DNA of 64,000 nt, taken from contig NC_081413.1 of the NCBI RefSeq assembly GCF_030272615.1, positions 161,758,849-161,822,848 of the forward strand, read 5' to 3'. The DNA comes from Cryptomeria japonica (taxonomy: Eukaryota; Streptophyta; Pinopsida; Cupressales; Cupressaceae). Below are positions 11,259 through 24,149 of the stretch, piece after piece. Numbering within the stretch: the stretch's first letter is position 1; each line of letters begins with the position of its first letter. Below the pieces are notes generated by a model, which was not told the DNA's origin, did not search any database, and saw nothing but the letters and a program-made list of their open reading frames with translations. The position numbers and the translations under genes are program-made.

Positions 11259-12090
11259 TGTTGACACCTAAAATTATCTTGTCTAATTAAATAAATATTT
11301 TTATCTATTTAATTATTTTATACTAAGTCTTCTATTAATTAAATAAATTCTTATTTATTTAATTAATTCATTAATCCTCTTCTAAGCCTTTCCTCATTTA
11401 AATAAATACTTTTATTTATTAAATTATTCTTTTCCTAAATTAAATAAATACTTTTATTTATTTAATTAATCCATTAGCATTTTCTACCCATAAAACATGT
11501 CACTTATCTCTTAATTCTTCTCTTACCTACCCCCTTTATCATTTAATTATTTCCTCTACCTACCCTTTAATCCTAGCCGGCCATTTATCTTTACACCTTT
11601 TAATCTTATCCCTCCATTTCTTATAGTGTTCTCTATATAAGAGGACACCCTCTTCATTATCAACCCTAATCGATGCATCTAATAATCTAATCGTCTCATC
11701 ACCTAATGACTACATCAATCAAGCCTGCTTGTGATCAAGCTATCAACCACAATCCATTCTTTGTTGAGCTCTTGTGCACACATAAAATCTGAGAGCAAAT
11801 ATATCAAACAAGATCAATGAAGATAAGAGACAATGGAGATTGAAATCCTACTAGACATGTGAATGGTATATCTTGTTTTGTTATTGTTTATTTGCATGAT
11901 CTTAGGTATCTCTATTGGTATTGGTGAATGCTTCATTGTAGGACCTAGATTATTTTTGGTTATATCTTTATAGTTTTACAATATGTAAGGTGGAAAATTG
12001 GATCCTAGTGGTTCCCAACCTAGGAGAGAGAAAGGAAACCACTAGGATGATTTTCACTTGGGAGATACTTTACATTCAAAAGAGGGGTTG
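11259..12090 (+). repeat. G0 3' LTR (right end approximate)
   Basis: Starts TGTTGACACC immediately after the polypurine tract. It carries AT-rich palindromic words (11280-11480) and a TATA box at 11634-11640 (CTCTATATAAGAGG). No partner LTR lies in the window, so the right end is a guess, somewhere near 12.0-12.1 kb. G0 therefore runs plus-strand from left of 2512 to about here, split by C1. Confidence 0.5.
11634..11640 (+). promoter_or_regulatory. TATA box of G0 LTR
   Basis: TATATAA inside CTCTATATAAGAGGACACC, about 375 bp into the LTR, a normal U3/R position. Confidence 0.5.
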
Positions 12091-12984
12091 AATCCACTAG
12101 ATCCAAATCCAATGGAAATAAGGATGTGGGTAAGTGCACAAAGATGGTGGTTAAAAAGGGGGGTATAAGTGGTCACTTTTTTTCTAAAATCGGGTGAACC
12201 TGAACTTGGAGGCAAAATTTGAAAGTCATCCACTCAAGATATGAAGATAATCAAAGAACAAATATTGTATTACTTTGAATCTAGTTTCCAAACTACTAAA
12301 CTTTTTCAAAATTGGACAAGATTAAAGGGGTCAAATCCTTCACGCACAAAAAACAGACCCTGATTTTTTCAAAAAAAACATAACATAGTGTCTGACGTGC
12401 GCATCAAAAAGTCATATTTAGATTTAGTATTTTGACAAATCCTTTGACAGAAAGATAGTTAAGAGTGAGCACTAGAAGATGTATATTTTTTTGTAATTTT
12501 TTGTTCAGTATTTTTTTTTTTAATGATTTTTCCGATCGAGCACATCCTGAAAATTAGATACCTGTTCATACGCGAAGCATAAGTTGCACTAAAGAAATCA
12601 AAAATGCAATTTTTTTTTTTTAAATTGTAAAGAATCAAGTTCACTAAAATAATATATAATTTTTTGAAAATTTGGATAATTATATCAAAAGTTATTAAAA
12701 AAATGGTGCACGTATGTCTATGAGAACTATGGAGACACTGGTAAAAGAAATTCAATAATAATATGTTATTGTTGGTCAAATTTAAAAAACATTATATGGT
12801 TAGAAAGCTCAGAAGATGGGTGAAAATATGGTGGAAATTTTAGAAATACCCACTTGATGATGTGTAAACTTGATGATGACAAAGTCGAGAAACCAAGTTG
12901 ATAAAATAAAACACGCCAAAAAAGAGGGAAATCAAACTTCCAAACCGTAGCTTTGTCATCCAGGCCTATTTCCAAGCCTAAACA
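12091..12984. other. non-coding segment with one arm of a distant inverted repeat
   Basis: No gene seen; stop-rich frames and A/T runs. About 40 bases at 12123-12160 (GTGGGTAAGTGCACAAAGAT followed by GGTGG) recur inverted near 17110-17150, 5 kb away. The two sites bracket the whole low-complexity block. Confidence 0.5.
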
Positions 12985-13172
12985 CACAAAAGCGCATACG
13001 GGGTACCTATGGTATAAAAAGCGCATACGAGATACTTATGGTGTAAGAAGTGCATATGTTCTATCTTAACTATAAAAAGCGCATACATGCTATTTTTACT
13101 ATAAAAAGCATGTATGCACTATTTGTACTATAAAAAGGATGTACGCGCTATGTTTACTATAAATAGTGCATA
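12985..13172. repeat. degenerate tandem repeat, GCGCATACG unit
   Basis: About six units of roughly 30-35 bp with the core TATAAAAAGCGCATACG and a short variable tail. Units near 12990, 13018, 13046, 13076, 13106 and 13135 drift in sequence. Similar GCATACG words recur on the far side of the block at 16866-17060. Confidence 0.7.
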
Positions 13173-13196
13173 CGGGATAAGTTTGTTTAAATTTTG

Positions 13197-13330
13197 GGAG
13201 TGTGTATAATATGCTATTATATATATATATAATATGTGTATATACATATATAATATAAAAAATATATATATAATATTTATATATATATACGTATATAATA
13301 ATATATAATATATTAAATATATATACACAT
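13197..13330. repeat. AT/TA microsatellite
   Basis: Almost pure alternating A/T (ATATAT with TAATA interruptions). Low-complexity sequence, no gene. Confidence 0.85.
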
Positions 13331-13385
13331 ATATGTGTGTATGTATGTGTATTGTCTCCCTTTCTTCCCCTCTCAAGCGCATACA

Positions 13386-13387
<2 letters not shown>

Positions 13388-13452
<65 letters not shown>

Positions 13453-13509
13453 CCCCTCTCTCTCCCCCTCCCCCTCTCTCTATCCCTCCCTCCTTTCCTA
13501 CATACCCCA

Positions 13510-13562
<53 letters not shown>
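13388..13562. repeat. CT microsatellite, two pure blocks
   Basis: Pure (TC)n at about 13388-13447 and about 13511-13562, separated by an imperfect CCCT-rich spacer. The plus strand is pyrimidine-only. A purine-only GA counterpart lies 2.2 kb downstream (15570-16610), on the other side of the palindromic array. Confidence 0.95.
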
Positions 13563-13565
<3 letters not shown>

Positions 13566-13779
13566 ATATATCTTCTTTTTGTTTGCATATCTCTCCAATA
13601 TATCTTCTTTTTTGTTTGCATATATATAAGGTGATAAGAAGGTTTGCAAGGTGGTCAGTATTCTTTTTTTTTTTTAAAGAAGATTGACAAGGTAGTTAGT
13701 TTTCTTTTTTCTTTTAAAGAAGGTAGGATATAACGTAGAACATTTGAAGAATCATGTGGATGAATTAGTTGGATAATAT

Positions 13780-15545
13780 TTATGGGTCGTATGGTGTACT
13801 AAGGGGTCATATGGTGTACTATGACCCCTTAGGTGTTGTTATGGGTCATATCATGTTCTATGATCCCTTAGGACACCATATGACCCCTCAGGACTCCATA
13901 TGGTGTCGTTATGGTTCATATGGTGTCCTAAAGGGTCATATGGTATTCTATGACCCATTAGGATACCATATGATCCCTTACATGTCATTAGAGGTCATAT
14001 TGTTTCCTAAGAGGTCATATGGTGTCCTATGACCCCTTAGGACACCATATGACCCCTTAACACACCATATGACCCATAACGACACCATATGGTGTCCTAA
14101 GGGGTCATAGGATGCCATATGACCCCTTAAGATACCATACGACCAATAACAACACCATATGGTGCCCTAAAGGGTCATATGGTGTTCTATGACCCCTTAG
14201 GATACTATTTGGCGTCATTATAGTTCCTATGGTGTTCTAATGGATCATATAGTGTCATATGACCCCTTAGGATACCATATGACCCCTTAGATGTTGTTAG
14301 GGGTCATATTATGTTCTAAGGGTCATATGGTATCCTATGAGCCATTAGGACATCATATGGTATTGTTATGTGTCTTATGTTGTCGTATGACCCCTAGGAC
14401 ACCTTATGACCACTTAGGACACCATATGGTGTCATTAGGGGTCATATGGTGTCCTAAGGGGTCATATGGTCTCCTACGACCCCTTAGGACACTATTTGAC
14501 CCCTTAGGACTCTATATGGTGTCATTATGGGTCGTATGGTGTCCTAAGAGGTCATATGGTGTTTTATGACCTCTTAGGACACCATTTGGTGTCATTATGG
14601 GTTGTATGGTGTGCTAAGGGGTCATATGGTGTCTTATAACCCCTTAGGACTCCATATGACCTCTTACATATCGTTATGGGTCATATGGTGTTCTAACGGG
14701 TCATATGGTGTTGTATGATCCCTTAGGACACCATATGATCCCTTAGGACTCCATATGGTGTCATTATGGGTCGTATGGTGTCCTAAAGGGTGATGTGGTA
14801 TTCAATGACCTCTTAGGGCACCATATGATCCCTTAGGTGTCATTAGAGGTCATATTATTTCCTAAGAGGTCATATGGTGTCCTATGACCCCTTTGGACAC
14901 CATATGACCCCTTAAGACACCACACGACCCATAACAACATCATATGGTGTCCTAAGGGGTCATAGGATTCCATATGACCCCGCAGGATACCATACGACCC
15001 ACAACACCACCATATGGTGCCCAAAAGGGTCATATGGTGTTCTATGACCCCTTAGGACACTATTTGGCATCATTATATGTCCTATGATATTGTAAGGGAT
15101 CATATAGTGTCCTATGACCCCTTAGATGTTGTTAGGGGTCATATTGCATTCTAAGGGTCATATGGTGTCCAATGACCCATTGGACACCATATGGTATCGT
15201 TATGTGCCTTATCATGTCGTATGACCCCTAGGACACCTTATGACCAATTAGGACACCATATGGTGTCATATGGTGTCTTAAGGGGTCATATGGTCTCCTA
15301 CAACCCTTTAGGACTCCATATGGTGTCGTTATCAGTCGTATGGTGTCCTAATAGGTCATATAGTGTTTTATGACCCCTTAGGATACCATTTGGTGTCATT
15401 ATGGGTCGTATGGTGTGCTAAGGGGTCATATGGTGTCTTATGACCCCTTAGGACTCCATATGACCTCTTATGTGTCGTTATGGGTCATATGGTGTCCTAT
15501 GACCCCTTAGGACACATGCATGGATCCCTAGGATACCATATGACC
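13780..15545. repeat. palindromic satellite-like array (GGTCATATGGTGTCCTA)
   Basis: The 1.77 kb consists almost entirely of the word GGGGTCATATGGTGTCCTA and its reverse complement, in alternating orientation, with CATATG and GGACACC centres. The array also shows a higher-order duplication of about 840-860 bp: for example 13895 matches 14748, 13985 matches 14837, 14030 matches 14886 and 14290 matches 15124. Open frames across it (GHMVSYDPLGHHM-like) are by-products of the repeat. No family is recognised. Confidence 0.9.
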
Positions 15546-15569
15546 CTTGAGAATAACTTTTGACCCTAG

Positions 15570-16610
<1,041 letters not shown>

Positions 16611-17158
16611 AGAGACATAATGTTGATATGAGCATGCTGATTACTGAAATTTGACTAAGTCTGAAATTTGTAAGAGTACACAAAAAACTAGAATTTGCAT
16701 TATAACTCTTAGAGATATGGAACCACTCTCAAACATCCTGACAATATATACATAAAATATAACTTACAAAGAGAAATTTCACTTATACTTAAATGTTATA
16801 TTTTATGTATATATCCTACTGAAAAACCTAATGGAATGCTAAGCGAACTGCATTTTATTGATAGACAGAACCGCGTACGCGGTTTTAGTTTTTAGACCAC
16901 ATACGTGGCTACTATGCTTTAAACCGCGTATGCGGTTAGTATTCTTTAAATAGCATACGCGGTCAGTATATTTTAAAACATGCACGCGGTTTAGCTTTGG
17001 TTAGGCTCGGCAAAATGAGCCTAAACGCATACGGGGTTATTTAAATTTGAAATACCCTATGCGCGTTTTGGTGTTTTTCATGTTTTTTTTGGTGTGTCCA
17101 CTTTTCTGACCACCATCTTTGTGCACTTACCCATGTGGATGCTAAGAGGATTGAAAGT
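16611..17158. repeat. non-coding DNA with GCATACG/CGTATGCGG repeats
   Basis: At 16866-17060 five or six units of the type AACCGCGTATGCGGTTAGTAT followed by CTTTAAA repeat imperfectly; several are near-palindromes (ACCGCGTACGCGGTT). AGCCTAAACGCATACGGGG echoes AGCCTAAACAC...GCATACGGGG at 12975. The interval 17110-17150 is the inverted partner of 12123-12160. No gene. Confidence 0.65.
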
Positions 17159-18185
17159 GTTGGAATGTAATTTGCCCTCTTTTGTAGATAGATATGTTGA
17201 CTTGTTGATTATGTATAAAAGGAGGGTAGAATGGATGAAATAAGGAGCTACCGATTCAAGATCATGTTGTAACTTCGGATCTGCAATATTAAGACTTATA
17301 CATATCTTCCTTGCAAATTTGGAAAAAAAATGTTAGGATTGAGTTGAAGTTGCACCCAGTCCTCCGAAAAATCCATGCGCTGAAAAAAGTTTTTCCGTCT
17401 ATGAAAATGAAACATAAACTTGCAATTACAGCTGCACACCTACAACCTACACACAAAAAAGAAGGGAAGAAGGGTTGTGGATAGGAGTTTTCCTTAGTCA
17501 AACCCTTATTGAGGAATAAACCTTGAAAGAAATTAATTGCAAATACTTAAATGTGTATAATGGAAATGTGTACCTTGTAGATCTGCAATTTGTTGATGAT
17601 GGTTGCATTGCTTCTTGAATATAAAAACAAGTGTTGCATGAAATGGCATGTAACATGACAAAACCCTGACACACACATATGCTTGAAAAATGAATGGTAT
17701 AGTGTTTCTCCATTGGATGAATGAAGAAGACACATGAAGAAGAAGATTTGATGGATGCTTGAAGACTTGAACACTTGAACAATAATGGAGACCTTTCACC
17801 CAATTTTGCTTATCTTCACTTATTCTTGCCTACTATCCCCTTATGCAAATGAGAGGACTAAATCCCTTTTTATACTTGGCTAGGAGAATTAATTTTCATC
17901 TCATCGAAGGCCGACATAGGGGAAATTTAAATCCCGAAGAGAAAATTAGGGTCAAGGGTCAGATGGACCCATTTTAGGGCCACCTAAAGAGGGAGGACAA
18001 GGGAACCACGCCCCTGTCCAAGTGGAACAGGGGTGCCACGCCCCTGTCCTGACCTATTTTAGGGCTTGGATAGGGTCACAAGATGATGCAAAGAGGGGTC
18101 CCAATTGAGTAGGGAAATGCAGTCGCTAGGTTGAGGACCTAAAACACGGTCAAAATTGCAAGGGTCGCAATTTTATGACACTACA
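17159..18185 (-). repeat. LTR K, Ty3/gypsy-type (minus strand)
   Basis: On the minus strand it starts TGTAGTGTCATAAAATTG at 18185, close to the G1/H LTR start TGTAGCGTCGTAAATTG. Other shared traits are the phrase GGGTTTGACTAAGG (17495-17510) and two copies of GGACAGGGGCGTGG (18002-18050), resembling the G1/H LTR minisatellite. A minus-strand TATA box (GTATAAAAAGGG) lies near 17865-17876. The left end, near TGTTGGAATG at 17159, is provisional. Small ORFs inside look accidental. Confidence 0.55.
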
Positions 18186-18776
18186 CAATAGTTTATCACT
18201 CACTTTTCACCATCTACAATAACTAATTGAATGAAGTGAGATCCAACTCCAAGCTATAACATACCTAGGATAAAGAAGAACCAATGTGGTCATAAGTATA
18301 TTATAAAAATCAATTTTGAGGAACAAAGAATTCTATTGACAATGCCTAACCTATTCTATACCTTCCCAACCTACAACTATATTGTTTATTCGTATTTGCA
18401 TTTGGTGAAACTAATTTTATTCGGACTCACAATTTGAGGGAGGAGATGATGAAATTTCAAAGAGAAATATTTGATAATAATATTACAGGAGATATTTATT
18501 AGTGTGATATAGGACTCAAATTACAAATGTCCTTTGGTTCTCTAGTCTTAGGTATGTATAGTGTCAAAAACTACGTACTCTAGTGATTGCACCTACACTT
18601 TTGTATCTACTTTAGTGTCCATTCCCTTAGCATTTGTGTACACTCATCTTAGCCCTTATATCATCCTTTTCCCTCTCAAGATGCTCAAGATAAAAGTTTA
18701 GTGACTACCTTCTTGCATTATTTTTATGTTAACCATATTTTTTCTCATCTCGTCATTTTTTTAGCATGATTTATCT

Positions 18777-18820
18777 AGACACTAGCGCCTAGTGTGGATG
18801 TCAATGTGTAGCACTAGTGT
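18777..18820. repeat. palindromic word ACACTAG-CGC-CTAGTGT, copy 1
   Basis: Positions 18779-18795 form 7-bp arms around CGC, followed at 18811-18820 by GCACTAGTGT. Related words occur at 19342-19368 and 20379-20405. Confidence 0.75.
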
Positions 18821-19341
18821 CCCATAATATTTTTTTGTTCAAAAATTATTTTAGAGAATTTACCACTTGTCAGCATAATATGTTAAGGAAAATGACTTGA
18901 AATGGTAAAAATGTGATCCTAAGCTAACATGTGCATCAATCTAGAATTAATATTCACTAATATGGATGCATTTCATTAAAAGAATAAGAGGTGTGAATGT
19001 TTGAGTTTGATTCTCAAGGGAGAGTCAAACTGTCCCAAATCAACATTGGGTTTTTCTTTGTGATGTGTGTGATGTGATTAGTTGAATGTATGTAGTAAAC
19101 TAGGATAAATAAGGCAATGGCAAACAAGATTAAAAGAATGCATGAAACTCAAAATAGGCAAAAATAAAGCATAGATCTAGAAATGTAATACAAAGATGAT
19201 CCAATGCTATAAGATAAGAGAAAATTATGTAGGACATGGACACTAGAGCCCAAGAGTAGGTTGATGTAGAAGATAGTGTTAGAAAAACCTAATCAAGAAG
19301 CCACTAGGTTATTGTCCTCAAAATTTGGGACAATATTGCGA

Positions 19342-19368
19342 GGACACTCGCACCTAGAACTAGTGTCT
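19342..19368. repeat. palindromic ACACTAG word, copy 2
   Basis: GGACACTCGCACC...ACTAGTGTCT, the same layout as copies 1 and 3 with two or three substitutions in the arms. Confidence 0.65.
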
Positions 19369-19824
19369 AAGGATTTTCTACTATTTGAAATATAGGATCA
19401 TTTGTCAATGTCTTTTCTATCTACCTATAAATTTTGATCATTGTCGATCTTCAGATTTGAACTTGCACACACAGAAAAAGGAAAAAAAATGGTTGTGTTG
19501 TATAGGGGCTTGCAGAAGTCAAACCCTATGTTGGTGTTCCCACCTACACAATAGTAATGATGAATGATAAACTATCACATGGTCCCTCATGAGAAAAGAC
19601 AAATATATGAAATAAAACCACAATAATTACTTCATGCACAAAACCCTAGCTTGGATCTCATATGACGTGATAAAGACTTACTAGATATAAAGTCCTACAA
19701 AACATTAACGTGACATGATAATAAAACTTAAATATGCTTGATGGTGTTATTCATATTTAATTTCTTTGAGAGATCTGTAATCTTGCGCTAATTGAATTTA
19801 ATTTTTTACTTCATCATAAGATTT

Positions 19825-20201
19825 TGTTGGTCGAGGTTTGTTGTTGCATCAAAAGATCAACTTGTTAATACCCAATACAAACACCAGAGATAAACAAATC
19901 ATGGGAGGTAGTTAAGCCATGTTGTGAATCCATGAGGGAAACACTGAACAACCAAGGGGACAAACTCACCAACCTTCAAACAATCCCCCCCAACATGACT
20001 GAGGGATTCTAACCCATGACTTGAGCTCTAATACCACTTGTTGGCCCAAGGTTTGCTATTGCACCAAAAGATTGACTTGTTAATGCCTGATACAAACAAT
20101 AGAGATTAAAAAAAAACCCACAAGAGGCAGTTAAGACATGTCATGAATCCTCAAGGGTGGCACTAAAAAACCAAAGGGATGAAGGCACCAACCTTCCAAC
20201 A
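19825..20201 (-). mobile_element. TRIM-type miniature LTR retrotransposon (377 bp)
   Basis: Two direct repeats, 19825-19982 (158 bp) and 20039-20201 (163 bp), begin TGTTGG and end with CA (TTCAAACA and TTCCAACA). The internal part is only 56 bp (19983-20038). It still holds both priming sites on the minus strand: PBS TGGTATTAGAGC (20025-20036, 2 bp from the 5' LTR) and a G-rich polypurine tract GGGGGGGAT next to the 3' LTR. Flanks GATTT (19820-19824) and GATTA (20202-20206) look like a 5-bp duplication with one change. It encodes nothing and would depend on proteins of other elements. Confidence 0.85.
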
Positions 20202-20645
20202 GATTACTCATTAGAATTCCTTATAATTAAGTAGGGGTTTCAAAATGTAAAAGGGAGTCACATTTATATATGTATTGCACCTTTTCACAGTTTTTTTCAA
20301 GAGATACAAATAATAAGATACAATCAATAATGGTTCAATATTAACATTCAAATATTTTAATCTAGAGTCAAATTGGGAAGACACTAGCACCAGGCACTAG
20401 TGTCTAGTCCTTTTGGCTACACAAAAGGCTAGTGACCAATATTATGGAGTTGAATGTAGGATAGGCACATTGAATAGGTTCAAACACAACCTCCAAAATA
20501 GTTGCTAAACATAGCATGAGATTATCAAGGGTATATAGTTTTTGATTAATATAAACAAGTTTTATAGGGACTCAAAACCCAAATCTGTCCAAAAAAGAAA
20601 CAAAGTTAACTAGAAACTAACCATCTACTAAACAACAACAAAAAT
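20202..20645. other. gene-free segment left of C2
   Basis: Contains the third palindrome (20379-20405). About 20490-20650, read on the minus strand, may continue the decayed sequence that lies right of C2 (27923 on). No ORF. Confidence 0.4.
20379..20405. repeat. 27-bp near-perfect palindrome, copy 3
   Basis: AGACACTAGCACC-A-GGCACTAGTGTCT: 13-bp arms with one mismatch pair around a central base. It is the best preserved of three related palindromes in 1.6 kb. Confidence 0.8.
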
Positions 20646-20650
20646 AGGGG

Positions 20651-22088
20651 TTATAACTCAATGATGAAAGAATAGTACCAAACCGGTACTAAGAGGGGGG
20701 GGGGGGTGAATCAGTATAGACAAAAACACACTCTTAGACTGGTTTGTTAGTAGACACTATGCATTGACAGACACACAGGTCCTAAAATAGAGTACAATCA
20801 GAAAAAACCTAGAATAACTGAGACAAGCATAAACCAGTTAATACCTATCTTCTCATATACTCTAACAGTTCATTTCCATTTCACCCTAATACATGAACAA
20901 GTAATCTACCATCAAAGATATACATATAAGCAACTAGATCAACATGATTCACCGCTTGACAGAAAACAACAAAGCATCACATGAAGAAGACATCACACAT
21001 GACACACATATTTTTCACATGGAAACCCAACTGGGAAAAACCACGGTGGGGATAAATACCCACAAGCTTGTTTTTGAACTCTTTGGAAGTCCGCTCTGTT
21101 AGGAGCCTTGTCCAGTTAAAGACTGATACAATAGGTTTTGTTAGGAACCGATCCTGTTAGGGATCACCCGGTTAAGGGATGGCTAGAATACCCAATTAAG
21201 GGTTAAAACCTGTTAAAGGTTACCTTGTTAGAGGATTTCAAGAACTTAATGGTTTTGAGTCACCCTGTTAAAGGATTTACAGCAAGCCTGTTAAAGCTAC
21301 CCTGTTAAGGAATTTCTCAACTGTTGAAGTGGTTAGAGATCAACAGATATTACAATGATCTCGTAATAGCACTCAATGTCAATGCAGATCCACTTAAGCT
21401 CCTCTTCACCTTCTGCACTTACACTCTGCAGGTATCACTTTTCTCCTTTGGTCTGGCAAGAATCATGTATCTCTTCTCTTGGATACACACACACAACTTT
21501 TTCCAACAACCATAGAAAGAGTCACAACATTGACCTTATACAAAAATAGATAGGTCAGTAACATAAACCCTAAACCCTAAACCTATTAGGTTAAGGAATT
21601 CAAATGGTTCAATCCTAACCATTGAGCACACTGCATTAATCTCCATCGTTCATTTTCCATCGATTTCATGGCTGTCGATAACCCATCACACGTTATCACC
21701 ATTTACAGACTTCGCACATTCCCAAGGTAGATAGGAACAATCTTCTTCATGCAAGATCCTTCACGCACACAAGGCTTCACATGGTAGCACGATCAGTTCT
21801 TCGTTATCATGCCGACTCATCATACAAAGTCACTAGTTGAGCCACATAGGCTTGAAGCACTTCAACTAGAAACCCTAAAGTTGAGACTAACAACTGGTAG
21901 TCATACAATGCTTCCATGTGCCGGTTCCCATAACCATATGCTAGTTCACCTTGAACAAGCAGACCGCTTCACTTTGGCACAAATGTCAGTTCACAGTGTT
22001 ATACCGGTTCTCTTCTTTTCATCATATTGACATCAATGAGAACACATAATGTCATTATGTCCTCATACCAGTTCACACAAAGCCAACA
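20651..22088 (-). repeat. C2 3' LTR (1438 bp)
   Basis: Pairs with 26475-27922 over its length; the first dinucleotide is mutated to TT. It contains a 10-G run near 20696 (7 in the partner) and several AAACCCTAAACCCTAAA words near 21565. Confidence 0.92.
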
Positions 22089-22100
22089 ATCTCCCCCTTT
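22089..22100 (-). promoter_or_regulatory. C2 polypurine tract
   Basis: Minus strand AAAGGGGGAGAT abutting the 3' LTR, identical to that of C1. Confidence 0.85.
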
Positions 22101-22331
22101 GGCATTGATGGCAATATACAAAGATATCTCTCCACTTCACATCTTCTCCCCCAATTTCTTTAGATATCTTCTCTGCTTCACATCTTCTCCCCCTTTGACA
22201 ACAATGTCAAAGTGGAGGCACAAGCTTCCTTGTTCCATTATGTTGCTCCCCCTGCGGAGTAGCATCCTTCAACACATCAATCCAAAATAAATTTGACTAT
22301 GCAATACCTAGCTGATGTGGAGCATATGCTT

Positions 22332-24146
22332 TTAGTTTACCTCTTGAAGGGGAAACACCCCTAATTCACCTCTTAAGTACATAAATGTAGCCTTTGGGAG
22401 GGGCTTGGTGAACATGTCTGCTAACTGCTCCTTACTGGAAACATGTTCCAGTGCAATCTCTTTGTTCTTAACCTTTTCCCTCAAGAAATGATACTTAAGC
22501 TCAAAGTGCTTGGTTCTAGAATGTAAAATTGGATTCTTGGAGATATTAATTGCACTAGTATTGTCATAAAATATACTTACCAGTTCAGATACAGGAACTT
22601 TGAAGCCATTTAATACATGCTTCATCCAAATTGTCTGAGTGTAGTTCATGAAAGCTGCAACATACTCTGCTTCCACTGTAGACTGAGAGATACAACTCTG
22701 GCTCTTACTCATCCATGAGACCATTCTACCACCGAGAAAGAATGCACCACTGGTTGTGCTTTTCCAGTAATCTATATTGCCTGGCCAATCAACATCTATG
22801 TAAACTTTCAAGTTGAAATCCTTGCTATATGGATACCATAATCCATAGTCAACAGTTGCCTTCAGATACCTAAGAATCTACTTGACTACAACCAAGTGGG
22901 ATTCTCTTGGGATTTTCTAGAATCTAGCAGTAATGCCGACTGCATGTGCAATATCCGGTTTTCTATGCACTACATAATGCAACTTACCAATCATTGATCG
23001 ATATTCCTTCTCATCAACCAATGCCAAGTCATCTTTTTTGGATAGTTTACAACCGATCACCATCGGAGTACCAATTGGTTTTCTATCTTCCATGCCAAAG
23101 GTCTTCAACACCTCTTTGGCATACTTGGACTGAGTGATAAAAATTCCTTCTTTCATCTGTTGGATCTGTAGTCCAATGAAGAATTTAATCTCCCCTATGA
23201 GTGAAATTTCAAACTCTTTCTTCATCTCATCTACAAACTCATGACTCATCTTGTCATCTCCACCAAAGATAATGTCATCAACAAATACCTCACAAATCAA
23301 GATCTGATCTCCTTCAGACTTCAAGTAGATGTTGCTATCTTCACTTGTTCTCTCAAATCCAATCTTCACAAGATGGGAATGTAGACATTCATACCATGCA
23401 CTAGGTGCCTGCTTTAGACCATATAAGGATTTATGTACCCTACATACCATGTCTCTGTCTTCAGATAGGGAAAACCCATCTGGTTGCTCAATATACACCT
23501 CCTCTTCAAGTAAACTATTTAGGAATGTAGATTTTACATCCATTTGATATACTTTGAAACCTTTAAAAGTTGCATATGCAAGAAGCATACAGACTCCTTC
23601 CAATATGGCTATAGGAGCAAAGGTTTCTCCATAGTCTTCTCCTTCTTCTTGAGCATATCCTTTGCACACCAATCTGGCTTTGTTCCTTATCACTATGCCA
23701 TCCTCATTCAGCTTATTTCTGAAAACCCATTTGGTACCAATGACATTTTTATGCTCTGGTCTGGGTACCAAAGACCATGTACCATTTTTCTCTATTTGGT
23801 CAAGTTCCTCTTCCATTGCCTTGATCCAGTCTTCATCTTTATGGGCCTCTTTGAATGATTTGGGCTCAAATTCAGAGATCATACATGAGTTTTCTCTGAC
23901 CTTTCTTCTTGTAAGGATTCCTGCATCCTTATCTTCCATGATCTGCTTAGGATCATGATTCAACTTAACATACCGAGGAATGGTCTTAATGGATTCCTCT
24001 TGCTTTTCTTCTTCATCCTCATCTTCATCAGTATTAGCATCTACATCTACCGGTGTAGGAACACTATTACTGGTACTTGGTTGACTAACAACTGGTTCCC
24101 AAAAGGTTACAACCGGTTTCCTCAGTTTTCTCAGAGGTTTCATCAA
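22332..24146 (-). pseudogene. C2 reverse transcriptase and RNase H
   Basis: One frame broken by TAG at 22917-22919 and 22878-22880. It contains the hinge TIPRYVKLNH, the RT start DEDWIKAMEEELDQIEKNGTW, GTKWVFRNK, QMDVKSTFLN, SLYGLKQAPSAWYE and the catalytic FVDDIIFGG (YVDD variant). RNase H follows with VYIDVDW, VEAEYVA, YDNTSAI and EQLADMFTKPLPK. All catalytic acidic residues I can check are present; only nonsense and the upstream frameshift inactivate it. The end lies 230 bp from the 3' LTR. Confidence 0.9.
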
Positions 24147-24149
24147 CTC

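Larger units (their letters stand above)
18186..19824. other. gene-free region
   Basis: No coding frame of interest. The only structure I see is the recurrent palindromic word ACACTAG...CTAGTGT (separate entries). 19440-19570 contains GTCAAACCCTATG..., reminiscent of LTR leaders, but no element ends are found. Confidence 0.5.

Noticed and set aside
13333-13687. ORFs of Ser-Leu or Arg-Glu repeats on both strands
   Set aside because: They are translations of the CT/GA microsatellites; several frames are open at once and no start context or neighbour supports a gene. The same holds for 15566-16683.
13769-15373. ORFs with repeated GHMVSYDPLGHHM-like peptides
   Set aside because: By-products of the palindromic array; they appear on both strands and in several frames and stop at random.
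17289-17803. Small overlapping minus-strand ORFs with hydrophobic stretches
   Set aside because: They lie inside LTR K, overlap in three frames and show no motif.
21565-21590. Interstitial telomere repeat (AAACCCTAAACCCTAAA)
   Set aside because: Only two to four units, present at the same place in both C2 LTRs, so it is LTR sequence rather than a telomere relic.
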